This document shows, piece by piece, positions 48,901 to 61,773 of a stretch of DNA of 64,000 nucleotides (its first letter is position 1; the number at the start of each line of letters is the position of its first letter). The stretch is from Macrotrachela quadricornifera. Taxonomy: Eukaryota; Rotifera; Eurotatoria; Philodinida; Philodinidae. The position numbers and the translations under genes were made by a program. Location: contig JAJEKB010020966.1 of the NCBI GenBank assembly GCA_022393335.1, positions 1 through 64,000 on the forward strand, in the 5' to 3' direction. Below the pieces are notes generated by a model, which worked only from the letters and a program-made list of their open reading frames with translations, was not told where the DNA came from and made no database searches.

Positions 48901-49360
48901 TTGGAAAATAAAACAGAGGTTGGTGATTAGCATCTCATCTTATATGAGATGCTAGATCAGCTGGAAGAGTTTAATTTCGCCTTGGTGGTCTTAGTGGTAG
49001 GAAAAGCGAAAAGCAGATGGTTCCTCTTCTTTTTCAAGTAAGACAAAGTTCTTCCTCTCATCTCGTTTCATTTTATTCTTCTTTCATCCCAGAGACCAGC
49101 GGAACAAAGCCTTTACCGTTCCGTCCCACCTCCCGTCATAAATTTTTTTTTTTATCCCATCCTGTTTCGCCTCCTGAAAGAGTCAACTGTGTCCCATCTC
49201 GTTTCGCCAATTGCAAAAGAGTTTTTGACATCTTCTCCAAATCATATTTTATTCCCTTTTCTGAAAGAAAGGGTTATACGCATGATAAATTCTCACAAGT
49301 TGTCTTCTCTGTACAAGCCAATCAGAATTCAGTATGCGCTAAACTAATAAGAACTTAGTA
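45901..49360. other. Gene-poor stretch
   Basis: No protein-coding gene is supported. Frames at 46290-46541 and 49017-49358 have no recognisable domain or splice context. The only structured element seen is the inverted repeat at 47236-47370. Confidence 0.5.
47236..47370. repeat. Short foldback with TCGCAACGAGCACC stems
   Basis: The arms 47247-47282 and 47311-47348 are near-perfect reverse complements (tgtcgcaacgagcacct... against ...aggtgctcgttgcgaca). Flanking TAAAATAAAATG-like sequence on both sides extends the pairing weakly. The loop is about 28 bp. Confidence 0.85.
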
Positions 49361-50304
49361 CTACTATCTGTTCCAAAATAGAAGACACCTTACAGTTTTT
49401 TGAATAACTCTTGATAGGAACAAGACAGAGACCTGCGGTTCTCACCATTAGAAAGAGAAATGTCGGGGGCATCGAAACACCTAAACTCGCCCCCCCCCCT
49501 TCTTGCTACCCCCCTCCTTTGTTCCAAATGGAGATTTTTGGGAAACTGTGCCTTGACAATTTTCCATTACCATTTTGATTCTGAGGATGCCAGTTGATAG
49601 CCCTGCCTTTTTTCTATCGAATAAAACCAACCCGACCTTTTTCTGACTTTCCTACGAGATGCTAGAGCTCATGCACTGAATGCCCTAAAATGCTTGATTT
49701 TCACCTAGTCAGTGCTTTTTTATCAACTTTCAGATGCCCAAATCTGCCAATAATAGGTTTTGGACTATGCTGAATATTATGGCACCATTTATAGTGATTT
49801 ATCACCTCTCACCCACACCCCACACCCACACCCACACCCAACCCTAAAGATATGGGTGAGAGGTGATAAATCACTATAAATGGTGCCATAATATTCAGCA
49901 TAGCCCAAAACCTATTATTGGCAGATTTGGGCATCTGAAAGTTGATAAAAAAGCACTGACTAGGTGAAAATCAAGCATTTTAGGGCATTCAGTGCATGAG
50001 CTCTAGCATCTCGTAGGAAAGTCAGAAAAAGGTCAGGTTGGTTTTATTCGATAGAAAAAAGACTGGGCTATCAACTGGCATCCTCAGAATCAAAATGGTA
50101 ATGGAAAATTGTCAAGGCACAGTTTCCCAAAAATCTCCATTTGGAACAAAGGAGGGGGTAGCAAGAAGGGGGGGGCGAGTTTAGGTGTTTCGATGCCCCC
50201 GACATTTCTCTTTCTAATGGTGAAAACCGCAGGTCTCTATCTTGTTCCTATCAAGAGTTATTCAAAAAACTGTAAGGTGTCTTCTATTTTGGAACAGATA
50301 GTAG
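49361..50304. mobile_element. Near-perfect 944-bp palindrome (long-TIR element)
   Basis: The arms at 49361-49815 and 49853-50304 are reverse complements with very few mismatches. The ends read CTACTATCTGTTCCAAAATAG. The 37-bp centre is made of CCCACA-type repeats. No transposase is encoded. TA precedes the left end, but TT follows the right one. A mariner/Stowaway-type TA target that has mutated is therefore possible but not shown. The arms are almost identical, so the element is young or its arms are being homogenised. Confidence 0.9.
49811..49846 (-). repeat. Telomere-like (TGTGGG)n tract inside palindrome
   Basis: Read on the minus strand the centre of the palindrome is gggtgtgggtgtgggtgtgg followed by ggtgtgggtg: four to five TGTGGG units with one slip. 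TGTGGG is, to my knowledge, the telomere repeat reported for bdelloid rotifers. The tract is short and internal, so it is not a chromosome end here. Confidence 0.7.
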
Positions 50305-52084
50305 TTCTGAGAAAGAGTTTAATTAATAGGTAATCGAAGATGAGAAATCCAGATTTGAGGTTAATTTTAATGAATTAATTATTAACTGATTATTAATTAG
50401 CAATATTTTCTATAAAAGTTGACCGAAGGGTAATAGGGGTTGGAAAATTTGTTTCTAAAGTTAGTTTTGTTATTTATATTAGTAGTTAGTATTGATTAAT
50501 AAATAGAAATATTAATTTTTCTGAAAGTGTAGTCGAAAGATATTTGGGTCGAGGAAATCAAATCTGAGAATAGTTTAATTCATAATTATTTTTGAAAGAT
50601 GTCACTTGTGAACGATTTTGAAGGGTCGTGTTCACAGCAAAAATGGTCTATCAGTTATTAACATTGTCAATCATCCACATAGTATCGAAATGCGAAGAGA
50701 ATAGCCATCATGTAAATCCAAAACATTAGGTTTTTCTGACTTACCTGTGAAAAATGGCACTGACCACAATCTTCCATTTTTTAGGAGTACACCATCAAAA
50801 TTTGAAAAAATGACTTTTTAAACATTTTCATAAAAACTAAAACCGATCATTTAAATTTAACGAATCATTTAATGCCCTCTTATCAAAAACAAATTCATTG
50901 AAAAAAGTTCTTAACAGAACTTCAGTATCATTCAACGTCTTTGTATCGCTATCATCAAAAAAAGATGCAAGTTTTTTGTAGGAAAAACAAATTTAATTCA
51001 GAAAGAGATCTAACTATCATTTACTGTCCGCATGTACTACATGTGAAACTGATTGCTTGTCTTTCGAAATATTTGAACGTTAAAAAAGTAAAAAAATACA
51101 CGCGAACGTGAGAAAAAGAAATGGCATATGAACATGCGTGTAATATCGTCTCTTCTCTTCTTTTTAACAACACTGTTAAACCTTAAAAGACCTAATAAAC
51201 TGAAAATTTTTAGGAAGAAATATTTTCTATAAGAATCTCATAGCTCATGGCGTGTACAAAATTTAACTTTTATAATTGTTTCAATGATCCAAATGGTATC
51301 CAATAATTATTTTAAAATAAAGTTTACAAATAGCTGTAATGTCTCATATTGCTTAAAAATTTCAAGATTAACATGGACAGGTTCCTTCAATGAAAAAACG
51401 GATCAAGTCTCGTTATGATGGACTTGTGTTTTGTCGAAGATTTATTTTAAAATAATTGGTCGATTATTCGTATTTATGCATCATGATTGCATTATTTTCT
51501 ATTGAAATACATAATTATGCATGAACAAAAAGTTGAAGTATTAAATTCTTCTTGTCATTTATGCCAATGAGATGAGTATTTGTTTTGTAATATAATAGTA
51601 ACTTAAACGTAAACTAATCGTCATCGATTGCTAAAAATGATAGTAATAGGATAGATCAACTCAGAATTCATTTCATAACAGATTCTTAATAGAGCACAGC
51701 CGAATTTAAAGTTTAACAAGTTGCGAATAATTACGTTCGAAAATGATTATAAAAATAAGATTTATTTGGATGAGATGAAGATTTTCTTCTTGTCTTTTAA
51801 CACTTGCCAATGACGTGCACCATCTGTCCAACGGCAATACTAAGAGTGAGGATGTTTGTAATTGAGAGATAATCCCATGTATAACAGAACTTGTCAATAT
51901 TAATTGCTTGCTCTTTGATATATAAAAAAACGAAAATGTATAAAACAGGATTAGAAATTAATTAAAATTGCATGATCCATGAGTAATACTAGAAAAAATT
52001 ATTTATACATGTATATGGAAAGAAACCGAAAGAGATCAATACTAGATGGATCAGAATCCATCATATTATATATGGTATCATGAT
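50305..52084. other. Intergenic, nothing convincing
   Basis: A minus-strand stretch at about 51850-51775 reads YCRWTDGARHWQVLKDKK before a stop, with a stop upstream in frame; it may be a gene relic but is too short to name. Otherwise AT-rich sequence. Confidence 0.3.
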
Positions 52085-52982
52085 ACTTGAGTCTCTTAAC
52101 ATTTGAACCTCTCACAGATAAGTCTTGTTAGAAGAGAAAAAGAGACATACTTAAGTATACATCTTGTACGCGAGGTTTTGACCAAGATACAAGATACAGA
52201 AAAGTTAATAGATTTTGAAAATTTAGGTACAAAACAATGAAATTATCTAGGACTGTCACAATTAACTGCAAACGTTGAAAACACTTGTTTTCTTTGCAGA
52301 GACTTCATGCAATTGTCTAAGCATCTTACTGGAAGTCTTATCGAATTTTGTACTACACTTTCCATTGTGAGAACAGTCTTTGTTATAAGCTAGAAGAAAA
52401 AATTCTTTTACATGCCTCAAATTTAGTATACTTGGAACATCTTTGTAATTATCTGTTCCCCACCTTTGCATTCTGTTTAAGATCTTGATCTAATGATCAG
52501 TATTTATTAAAGGTTAAAATGCTATTAGCTAGAATTAGATCGTGCTATTTCGTATTCAAGAGTATTCGATAAATTTCAACGGTTCTTCAAAAGGATATAG
52601 GTCACTGCCTTGGTTCCCTGCGTCTATACAAGAAATCTAATCTGAACTGAAATTCAAAATCACATTTTATATTAGATGAGCTATCTAAGAAGTATTTGAA
52701 GACCATCCGTAGAAGGATTTGAGTGATTGTTTATGAGCCAAATGTATTTCACCCAAACTCTTATATATTACTTCGCAAGACCTGCTGACAGATCCTGACA
52801 CAAGATGATCACATTATCTGCACCTAGATTTTCAAAATCTGTTCATTTTTTTTGTATTTTGTATCTTGGTCAAAACCTCGCGTACAAGATATTTACTGAG
52901 GTATGTCTCTTTTGCTCTTTTAAGAAGACTTCTCTGTCAAAAGCTGAAATGTCAAGGGCTCAAATGTTCAGAGGCTCAACTG
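52085..52982. repeat. Foldback element of about 900 bp
   Basis: The arms at about 52085-52200 and 52860-52982 are reverse complements. The core cttgtacgcgaggttttgac / gtcaaaacctcgcgtacaag is perfect, and the outer parts (gagacatac, aacatttgaacc against caaatgttc) are weaker. The 660-bp interior has no recognisable gene; a 69-codon minus frame at 52262-52471 is unassigned. Confidence 0.75.
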
Positions 52983-53839
52983 TATATGTACCTATTGTAT
53001 ATAAGTCAAAAAAAATTCCGAGTTCAGGCAGAAATTATTATTCATTTTATTCTCAATCTATAATCTTTACTGGATCAGATAATTTCGTTTCAATACTTGA
53101 AACTGACTGCAATAGCGTGTTCCAAAAGTGAACACTAGATGAACAAAATAAATTAAAATCTGGAATGGTTAGCTGTGAGTAGCAGCTCGCAGGGATCTCG
53201 ATGAATAATTAGGCATCGATATTATGGTTTTATCATAGGAGTGCTCAATGAACAGTTTCGAATAAAAAAAAGGGTTTCCGAGGGCTGACAAACCCATAAA
53301 GAGTCTCCGATAGTAACAAAATTGAAAACCAAAAAGATTTTCCAAATGAAGTAATACGTCTTCGAGATTCGAAAACTCTTTTATTTTTTCTATTTGAAAG
53401 CTTTTCAAAAGTTTTTCAAGACTGACTTGGAAACCATTTTGATCGGTTTCCTAGGAGACCTAACTTTTTTTTCGCTGAATGGACATCCTATACAATATAT
53501 GGGTAGACAAAAAAAATTCAAATTCATTTTTAATTACTCAGGCTTCATGTTTGATTATTCAGGTACATATGTAACGAAGAACGTAATACTTTCATATGCA
53601 AACAGCGCACGTTGTAATGTGTCCTACGTTAACAATTGTATGGAGAAAAAGTAAATTTGAGAGTAATGGTTCTCATTACTTCGTTTCTTCCTATAAAAAA
53701 AATTTTACGCATTCAAACGTTGGCTTTTTCGTTATGTGTCTGCTGTAATAGTTTCTTACAAAACAACAAAAATTTGGGTAGCATCGCAACGCCAAATAGG
53801 TAAAGGAGTATAGCTTAAAGTTTCCTTTGACATATATAG

Positions 53840-54262
53840 TTACTAAATTACGTCCTACGCTGTAAAAATTCATCGTATAGTAATAAATCCTTATTTTCTG
53901 TTTATGCTCATAATCAAATACCCATCTAGCATTATTTTGCCTTATAAACCTTTTCATATACCCTTTTACTTCACAAATCCTTTAGGATATATAAGTAACA
54001 ATATATCCTTTTATGGTTTACAGAAGTCATAAACTCCTCGAGTAAGGTTTTATTAATGTATGCTTTAGAAGAAACTGTAAATTGTAAAGCGCTTATTCCA
54101 AAGGTTTATAAAAATGCAATGTATACAATACTTGCAGTCGTAGGGTTTATAAACTAAAAGGGTATATGAAAGTGTTCACATGACAAATTAATGCTAAAAG
54201 ATTATTTGGTTATGAGCATAAGCGAAAAATGAGGATTTATCACTCTACGGCAACTTTTCATA
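53840..54262. repeat. Imperfect foldback element
   Basis: Left arm 53864-53965 and right arm 54150-54245 are about 75-80% reverse-complementary (blocks ttatgctcataa, ataaatcct, catataccctttta). The spacer is about 190 bp. No coding content is recognised. Confidence 0.65.
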
Positions 54263-54570
54263 ATATAGATTTTGATTATAATAAAAGAGAGTCATATGTC
54301 AGAAGAGTTAACCTTTATCTTCAGCTGATGCATTGTCTCAAGTGTTACTTCTGTTCTTGCTCTCATCCTCAGTTATATACTTGTCCTCGATCTAGTTACT
54401 TGCATTTAATGAAAAAAATACAGGTGGATATTATAAAGAAATCCTGAAAGTATAAATTCCAGAAGCTACAGCTCGCATTCTGATTGAATATGTTATATTA
54501 GAATAATTTTTCAGAAGTTTCCGTACCTACATATTTATATTATCGTAAAAGAGAATCACGCAAAGTGAAT

Positions 54571-54772
54571 ACATTCTAAAAAAAATAGGTATTTTACAGA
54601 ACCTGTGTCCAAGCTAAGAACCTTTTTGGTTTTGGATGGAATTACTGAATCTTTTTCGATTTCGCGCGCAAATTACCAAGCGGTTTTAAGTTCGAGAACT
54701 TCGCATAAAATCAAAAAGGTTCTTCACTTGAGCACAGAATCAGTGAAACATCTATTTTTTTTTGTGTGCATC
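54571..54772. repeat. Short foldback MITE
   Basis: The arms of about 60 bp pair around aagaacctttttggtttt on the left (54617-54634) and aaaatcaaaaaggttctt on the right (54707-54724). Outer blocks aaaaaaaatag and aagctaagaac/cttcactt are diverged. The interior includes a CGCGCG patch that is unusual for this AT-rich region. Confidence 0.65.
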
Positions 54773-55044
54773 ATGTCATGAAAAAATACTTGTTAACGTT
54801 CTTTATAAAAAGCAACAGAGAACGAAAAAAAAAATTGCAAAGATAACATGACTTGACACAACTCAAAACCACTACAAAATGACTCCGACTCGGCGCGACT
54901 CCAAAAATGGTTTACCTCGCTGATGCATGCGGTAGAAAAAGGTTATTTTTTTCTTATTTTCAAACTAAGAAAAACAGTATCAGCATTATCCTAAAAAGAT
55001 TTCGAAAAAAAGCTAAAGAATCATAAAAGTTAATCACTGACTCT

Positions 55045-55500
55045 GTTTTAGTCTTCGACACATGAGAAGACCCCTCTGAAAATAGATTCCTTTTTATAAC
55101 TCCTAAAACTTTTTGATTTTTTAGCATTTATGTACGGGTTCAAATCTGAGTTATTTTATTATAGACAATATTTTACGCTCTTCGTCTTAGCAGCGTGCCA
55201 GCCCTCAATTGGACAAACTACGAAGAAAAGCTAATAGGAAAGGACAAGTAATAAATAAAATTTTTTTTCTATATTACAAAGCGTGTCTTGAGATCATCTT
55301 AATGCTCCTTTGCATCATGTTGTGAAGAAGTCTGTTAGATATTCTCCCTGAAAATATTCGTTGCAACAGCCACAGGACCTAATTAACGTGATGCGCATTC
55401 AAAACTGTTGCACATGGAGACACCTTTCTGAAATAAGAACGTCTTCAATAAAAATCTGATGTCCATTAATTAATACCTCGCTTCGTTTGCATTTTTTTCT
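55045..55500. repeat. Dispersed repeat family, copy C
   Basis: Colinear with copy B at 20095-20560 over its whole length but strongly diverged and less AT-rich. No shared reading frame. Confidence 0.55.
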
Positions 55501-56741
55501 GGAATTTTCGCTACGTTCTCATCATGGAAGATCTCATTTATAATTTCGAAAAATATATTTCTAAGAAAATACAACGAGACACATTTTATGAAATATTCTT
55601 GTTATGTCTAAGGACATATTTCTTTTTACATAAAGATGCCAATGTACTTTTCGACACAGACACAGAAGATTCGTTTCCCCTCTTTATTTCAATACCACCA
55701 TACTTTGCATCAGATTTATAGTCAAATAAAGATAAAACATATGAGTTTTATATCAGTATGATGTATACTATTTTGAAATAAAACTCTTATGTCATATCTT
55801 TGCTAGGCTGTAAATTTGAAGCAAGGTAAGGCATTATAGAAATAAATAGGGTTAAAGACTTCCATCCGATAGTGTAGTTATATACAACAAAAATATCACC
55901 AGTGATAGATCGTATACTTTAGAAAAAATGATGCTATTATGGATCGTACCAAAATTTTAGGGTAAGGCGTCTATTTTGTTTCGTGAACATTCTTTTAACC
56001 AACAATTGTTTTCTTTTTTTTTGCATGAAAACCTTATCTGAATCCTTTTCATTGTATGAGCGTAGTATAAGCAAAATAAACACATTTACCAACGATGTAT
56101 TGGATAAAAAAGGGTTGAAATTAGGATTTTCCATTGGGATCGCCAAAAACTTTGACTTTTCTCAGGAACATAATAGCAGACCCCTCTGTAACTTGTGGAC
56201 GATAAGACAGAATAGAAAACTCCAGGTCTTCTAATGTGTCGAGGGCTTTACTCTGTTGTATCAGCAGGAAATTTTTTAACTTCTCGTAGACTGATGATAC
56301 TCTGTCACCTATGACTAGTACTTCGCTGATAGAGGTTTCTAGTAAAACACTCCTCTGAAGTAAAATCATCAAGCTATAGCTATGACAAATAATTCAATAT
56401 AAAGTATAGATATAAAAATTTCGTCGTGCAAATTCCTTCATTATATAAGAAATAGACTTTTGAAAGTAAGACAACTTGAATCTACTGAACCATATATAAA
56501 AAATGAACGTTGGTTGAGACAAGCATGCTCCACATCGATTAGGAACCGAAAGATTTTTCTGCATACCAACTTCGGATAACACTGTGATAGAAATGAAACA
56601 TTCTAATGCATTAATGTGACAGAGCGTCATTATATTTATGCTGAAGGGAAAGGTGCACGACTTTTCTTCAGAATGTGACCCACATCCAAAGAAAAAATCG
56701 GTTGAATCCCGATTCGAAGGTCTTTACTGCCAAACATTTCA
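55501..56741. other. Unassigned stretch with two weak reading frames
   Basis: A plus-strand frame at 55524-55721 (65 codons, ATG start, MEDLIYNFEKYISKK) and a minus-strand frame at 56372-56121 (83 codons, containing ISEVLVIGDRVSSVYEKL) look slightly more protein-like than chance. They match no family I know and have no visible partner exons. Confidence 0.2.
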
Positions 56742-56749
56742 GATATAAC

Positions 56750-57320
56750 TAGGGGTGTACCGAGCCCGAACCTCTCGGTCTCGGTCGGTCTCGGTCTTCT
56801 GGATTTCCGTTTTTTCGATTTATGTTGAATTGTTCTTTTTCTCGGATATCATTGGTGAAGAAATTTTTCATGTTGGTGACACTAATTTCGTTAAATGTGG
56901 CTGATTTGACCGAGTTTTCAGAAGAAATGAATATTTTTTTCATAAAATGATTCGAATAATATATAAAAATATTTATAGAATGGAAAGCCGAGAAAGGACA
57001 GATACAAAGATAGTGTCTTTAAAAACCCGAGACTGACCGAGACCGAGACCGAGACTGAGACTAGACCGAGACCGACCGAGATCGAGACTAGACCGAGACC
57101 GACCGAGATCTAGACTAGACCGAGACCGACCGAGTTCGAGACTAGACCGAGACCGACCGAGACCGACCGAGACCGAGACTAGACCGAGACCGACCGAGAC
57201 TAGACCTAGACCGACCGAGACCGAGACTAGACCGAGACCGAGACCGACCGAGACTAGACCGAGACCGACCGAGACCGAGACCGAGAGTCTCGGTTTGGTC
57301 TCGGTCTCAGTACATCCCTA
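56750..57320. mobile_element. hAT-type MITE with perfect TSD and CGAGACC minisatellite
   Basis: Perfect 8-bp duplication GATATAAC at 56742-56749 and 57321-57328. Ends TAGGGGTGTACCGAG and, from the right, TAGGGATGTACTGAG. The interior right half (about 57025-57300) is a tandem array of GACCGAGACCGACCGAGACTA-like units (about 21-28 bp). The left end carries the reverse-oriented GGTCTCGGTCGGTCTCGGTC. No transposase. Confidence 0.9.
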
Positions 57321-57328
57321 GATATAAC

Positions 57329-60300
57329 AAATAAAATGGACAGAAAAAAGTTCATCATTATGTATTAATCTTTTCATTCTCTATTGCTATCTGTTTTTCT
57401 TTGTATAAGCTTTATTCGCGGCTATATTCTCGAAAATATATAGGGATCATCTTATCAATCATTGGCATATCGAAATGATGGTCATTTGCTCATCATACCA
57501 TAATTTATCACCTACTAACTGTTTTAAGAATAAAACCTATTCCATGATGTTGCACACTGCGGGGACCAGTTCCGCCCCGAAATCAGTTCTATGACATTCT
57601 GAAAACTCGATCGCCATTCAGTGTAAGACGCCTACTCAAAATTGATCGACTTCTGCCGAATTCAGGAATTCTGAGAATCGAGTCCACACGGAATTCTCGG
57701 GAATTTTGGTGATCGATAGAACTCAATTATTTGAGTATAAGTTCTTTATGTTGTATGACGATTGAGTTCCAAGAATTGCATGGGATTGATTCCGGTGTGA
57801 ACCTAGTTTCCGCAATGTACAGCATTGTGGAATAGGACGACTGCTCAATGTTTTGAGATGATGATAATTGTCCAATGTCAGAAAATTTTACTAATCATGC
57901 ATGTTCGAAAACTCAAGCTGTGTGCTTCAGATGCGCTGTCTCTAGATGAGATTTACTCACTAAACACATCAAACGATTCAGCAATATCACTCGACTGCCT
58001 GTTCCATCAAATGAATGAACTCAATGATGGCGTTTTAAATGTATTTCTTTGTCAAAATGCCCATTAGTACGCTTGAAATAATCTGATGTACTATTCGTTC
58101 TGTAAAAAACATATGAGCGAACGAGTTTTCAGCGAAAAAAACTTCAGCACTCCCGCCGTCCCTCTTATTCGCTGGTAGGCGCAGTATTACGACCATAATT
58201 TCACTGTGTCCAACTGACCGTAAATAGTCAGATACTCGATTATTAAACCGTTTGAGAGCCGGTACCAACTGTGTACAACATGATAAAATGCGGTAGCAAT
58301 ACTGTGTCTACTAAACATTTCATTCACGACTATTTATAATTATAAGTTGTGTAAAAAGATAGTATACATCATTATTTTCGACTGTCTCGGGGACTATAAT
58401 CATCATCCTGAAAGCGTGCTGTTTTTCTGTTGTATTTATGCTTATTTCTGCTTTTCGAACACAAAATAATCAAGTATTAGAAAATTGAAGAGTACATTTG
58501 TGAAACAGTACGAAGAAAGCGAACAAGTTCGCCTGTTAGTGAAGACTAATGAATTTCTTTGCAGCATCAGGAACTTTTATAATAGCAATAATTTTTAAAC
58601 TTATTGCTGATTGCTGCCCACTGCTCAAAAATTCCTAGATATACCACTGTTACCAATGTTATTAAGGTATCTAGTTTCTCCTTTATTTACTCACTTTTAA
58701 TGTGATAAAGAGGTATTTTTTTCCGAATTTAAAAGTGTTATATATTAATATTTGAAACGATCCAAAAAAACTGACTAACCACTATATCTATACATCGCAA
58801 ATTAACCAACTAATTATCTTATCTATCATCAAATGAGTTTTTCTGCTCTTTGCATCAATGAGAAAACATTCTTTCAGAAAAGAGTAAACGAAGCTTTAGA
58901 TGCGCATTACTTGTAAATGCAGCTTATTTATACAACGAATGAATAAAGAAACTAGCAAAGAGAAGTCGAGAATTTTCTTCTATCTTGTTCGATGCAATCT
59001 AGACAAGAAATACAGAAAAGAAATCATTCGATTCTTCTTCTTATCCAATTGTAAAATATTCAATATCAGTTGAATAAATAAATAAAATCATTAACAATGT
59101 CAGCTAGTAGAAGAAAACAACAATTAGAATATCATATAGATACTGCTGAGAAAGAGATTATATATCGCCACTAATCTAAATTTTATCTAATAGATATCGT
59201 ATGATATTAAATACACATCAATTATAATGACGGATCAAACCACTAAATAACATCATCTCGTGTCCCGACGGTCTGTTTCACATACTATTGTTAGTGTTGT
59301 GAACCAAAGTTGAATGTTTATTGTGAAACAATAAAAAATAACAGGAGGAGCTAACGAACATGTGTATATATATAGGATCGTGAACTAGAATAATCCTATA
59401 TATATATATGGGAGGAAAGGAAAAATCATGTGTGTATCATAGAAGAATAAAATGGAAATGTCCTAACATCATCACAGAGAAGGTACCAATATATATATAT
59501 ATATATATCTAGACATATTGGACAATGCCTACAACTATATGCATGATATCAGTAGATTTCTTTTTCTTTCCTTTCTTACAGTTGCCGATCGATTGTGTAA
59601 TTCAGAACAAACACAGAAGAAAAAGAAAAAATTGCTTACGAAAAGGTTGTTTTCTTTCTGTTTCTCTTTGTACATGACTCATAAATATTTATAAAGAATC
59701 AACACGACAAAATGTTGTTTTTCATTTGTTTTGCAACAATGTATATGAATGATCAAGAGCTCCCTTGTATTCAAACTAAGAAATTTTATATCACTTTTTA
59801 TATAGTAAACTTACTATTCTTCTCTTACAAGGAAAGGAAATCATTATTTCATGTGAACTCCGATGAACAGTAAGTAACCCATGTAAAAAAAAATCAAGAA
59901 AAACATGATTAAAATTGATTTTTTCAAAGAAAATCAAAAAAATCGATTAAATATGATAGTTTTTGATTAAATCTTAAAAAAAAATCAGCTAAAATCGATT
60001 TTGATCGAAGAGCATCGATTAAAATCAATTTTTTTCATAGAAATCAGAATAATCTATTAAGAACCAAATTGATTTTAATCGATTTTTAATCACAAAAAAA
60101 TCGATTAAAATTTGATTTTTTCCGTGTTTTTTTTTATATGGGTAAGCACGTATGCTGATTCTAAATATTACAACGACAAGTGTCCTTGATCCTTCAAAAA
60201 GCAGTTTTCAGATCTTGAATTTCAGATGCCCGTCTTTTACAGAAATGGTTTTCTTATGCGCCTCGATGAAAGAGTACATCGTAAATTCTATAAAAACTAG

Positions 60301-60699
60301 TTTTTTTCCATATTTCAAAAGTTTTTAGGAGCTTTTGTAAGTTAAAGCACAATATATCTACCATTCCTCATTGAAGTTTCATTTTTTTACCTACAAAATG
60401 TCTCGAACCTCTCAGCATGCCTTTGAAAAACAGTTTCCTATAGGTTCTACAATGAGCTCTTTCATCAAAGTATATCGGGAAAATCGTTCTACAAAGACGA
60501 ATACCAGCACAATCGCTTAATTAACATTATTCACTAGATTTTATGTTAAAAACAACTTCTTAGTTAGTATACTTTTCTCTTTATCTCATGCTCAGAAGTT
60601 TCTCTGCACTATTTCATTTACATCCATAGATAAAGAAATTTCTTCTTCTTTTTATGTATTGCTTCAGAATAAATTCGTATTAATCTTGAAGAAAAAAAA
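57329..60699. other. Gene-poor stretch upstream of second ART gene
   Basis: Contains TA-rich microsatellites near 59370-59410 and 59492-59510. No gene is supported; frames at 57825-58067 and 58268-58035 are unassigned. Confidence 0.45.
59885..60145. repeat. Foldback of ATCGATT/AAAATC-rich sequence
   Basis: Starts acccatgtaaaaaaaaatc and ends with tttttttttatatgggt. Between them are many copies of aaaatcgatt and its complement aatcgatttt, in both orientations. The layout resembles the other self-similar foldback elements in the window. No target duplication was established. Confidence 0.65.
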
Positions 60700-61773
60700 A
60701 TGGCTAAACGAGGTGATATCACAACTGATCGTTTTCTCGATGCCCACTTTGAACCGCCACAGCAACGACGTCTTTCACCTCTACAAGGTTATGAACTACA
60801 ACCACTCGTCTCTCTAGAGGAAGCCGTTCGTAATCTGGAACATCTTGTTGATAATATTCAAGCATGTGTTTGGACAGCTACTGGAAATTGTAAAGAACCA
60901 AAGGGCGGCTTGTCGCCAGATGAACGAGCTGCTATCTATTTGTACACAATGAATTGTCTCTACCGCTATTTGAATTCTGCTCTACGAACTGAAGATCGGA
61001 CAGTACTTACACCATATTTTTCTTATCTAAAATTATTGATCACTGCTCTATGGAAATTACCTAACGTTAAAAGCACAGTTTGGCGCGGTGTGAAAGGACA
61101 TCTTTCTGATCATCAGTACAAATCAGGTGAAGAATTTGTTTGGTGGGGTATGTCATCGTGTACAGGAACTGTGTCCATCTTAGAACAAGATACGTTTCTC
61201 GGTAAAAAAGGACCACGTACTTTATTCAATATTGAATGTTCTTACGGGAAAATCATTGATGAACATTCACAATATCCGGGTGAACATGAAATTCTTCTAC
61301 TACCCTGCAGTTATTTTAGAGTGATAGATAGTATTAAACCAGACGAAGATTTGCATATTATTCATATTCAACAAATTGTACCACCTGTAACATTGCTAAA
61401 ACGGCCGTTTCCTGTTAATAGGCAGCAACATCCACAAGCTTTTAGGAATGATTTACATCCCAGAGATGCATTACCATCATCGCCAAAGTCTTCGTTCGAC
61501 GATTCTTCACGTAATAGGTCACACTCGCCCTCACAAGCTGCTCATACCAATACCGCATGGATGAGAGAAAGAAGAAATTCATCTGATGTTCCAGCTAGAC
61601 AGCATAACAGGACTTATGATACTCAAGCTGGCATAAGTAAGTTTAATTTACCAAGATCACCAAAAAATTCTTTTGTTCCATCATCGGATGAAAGAAAATT
61701 GACTTCTTTTCTTCTGCCGCTAACATGGAAACCTCATCACTGCGATTTTTTTCATTCGTATGTCGAGCGGTAA
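60700..61773 (+). CDS. Mono-ADP-ribosyltransferase (R-S-ExE class) with disordered tail
   Basis: Single exon, 357 aa, start in a good A-rich context (AAAATGG). Residues about 40-235 form the ART domain: the LYTMNCLYRYLNSALRTEDR helix region (residues 81-100, here as LYTMNCLYRY and LNSALRTEDR), Arg129 (VWRGVKG), Ser152/153 (WWGMSSCTGT) and Glu195-x-Glu197 (YPGEHEILLLP). All three catalytic positions are intact; ExE predicts transfer to arginine. There is no signal peptide and no TPR. Residues about 250-340 are low-complexity and rich in Ser, Pro, Arg and His (SPSQAAHTN, ARQHNR), probably disordered. The domain is only distantly similar to that of the ART-TPR gene 16 kb upstream, so this is not a recent duplicate. 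Target unknown. Confidence 0.9.
   Translation: MAKRGDITTDRFLDAHFEPPQQRRLSPLQGYELQPLVSLEEAVRNLEHLVDNIQACVWTATGNCKEPKGGLSPDERAAIYLYTMNCLYRYLNSALRTEDRTVLTPYFSYLKLLITALWKLPNVKSTVWRGVKGHLSDHQYKSGEEFVWWGMSSCTGTVSILEQDTFLGKKGPRTLFNIECSYGKIIDEHSQYPGEHEILLLPCSYFRVIDSIKPDEDLHIIHIQQIVPPVTLLKRPFPVNRQQHPQAFRNDLHPRDALPSSPKSSFDDSSRNRSHSPSQAAHTNTAWMRERRNSSDVPARQHNRTYDTQAGISKFNLPRSPKNSFVPSSDERKLTSFLLPLTWKPHHCDFFHSYVER

Noticed and set aside
49017..50333. Frames at 49017-49358 and 50109-50333
   Set aside because: The first has no recognisable domain and the second runs through the palindrome arm; neither has splice context.
53169..53654. Opposed small frames of 79 and 86 codons
   Set aside because: No similarity recognised, no regulatory or splice context; consistent with chance.
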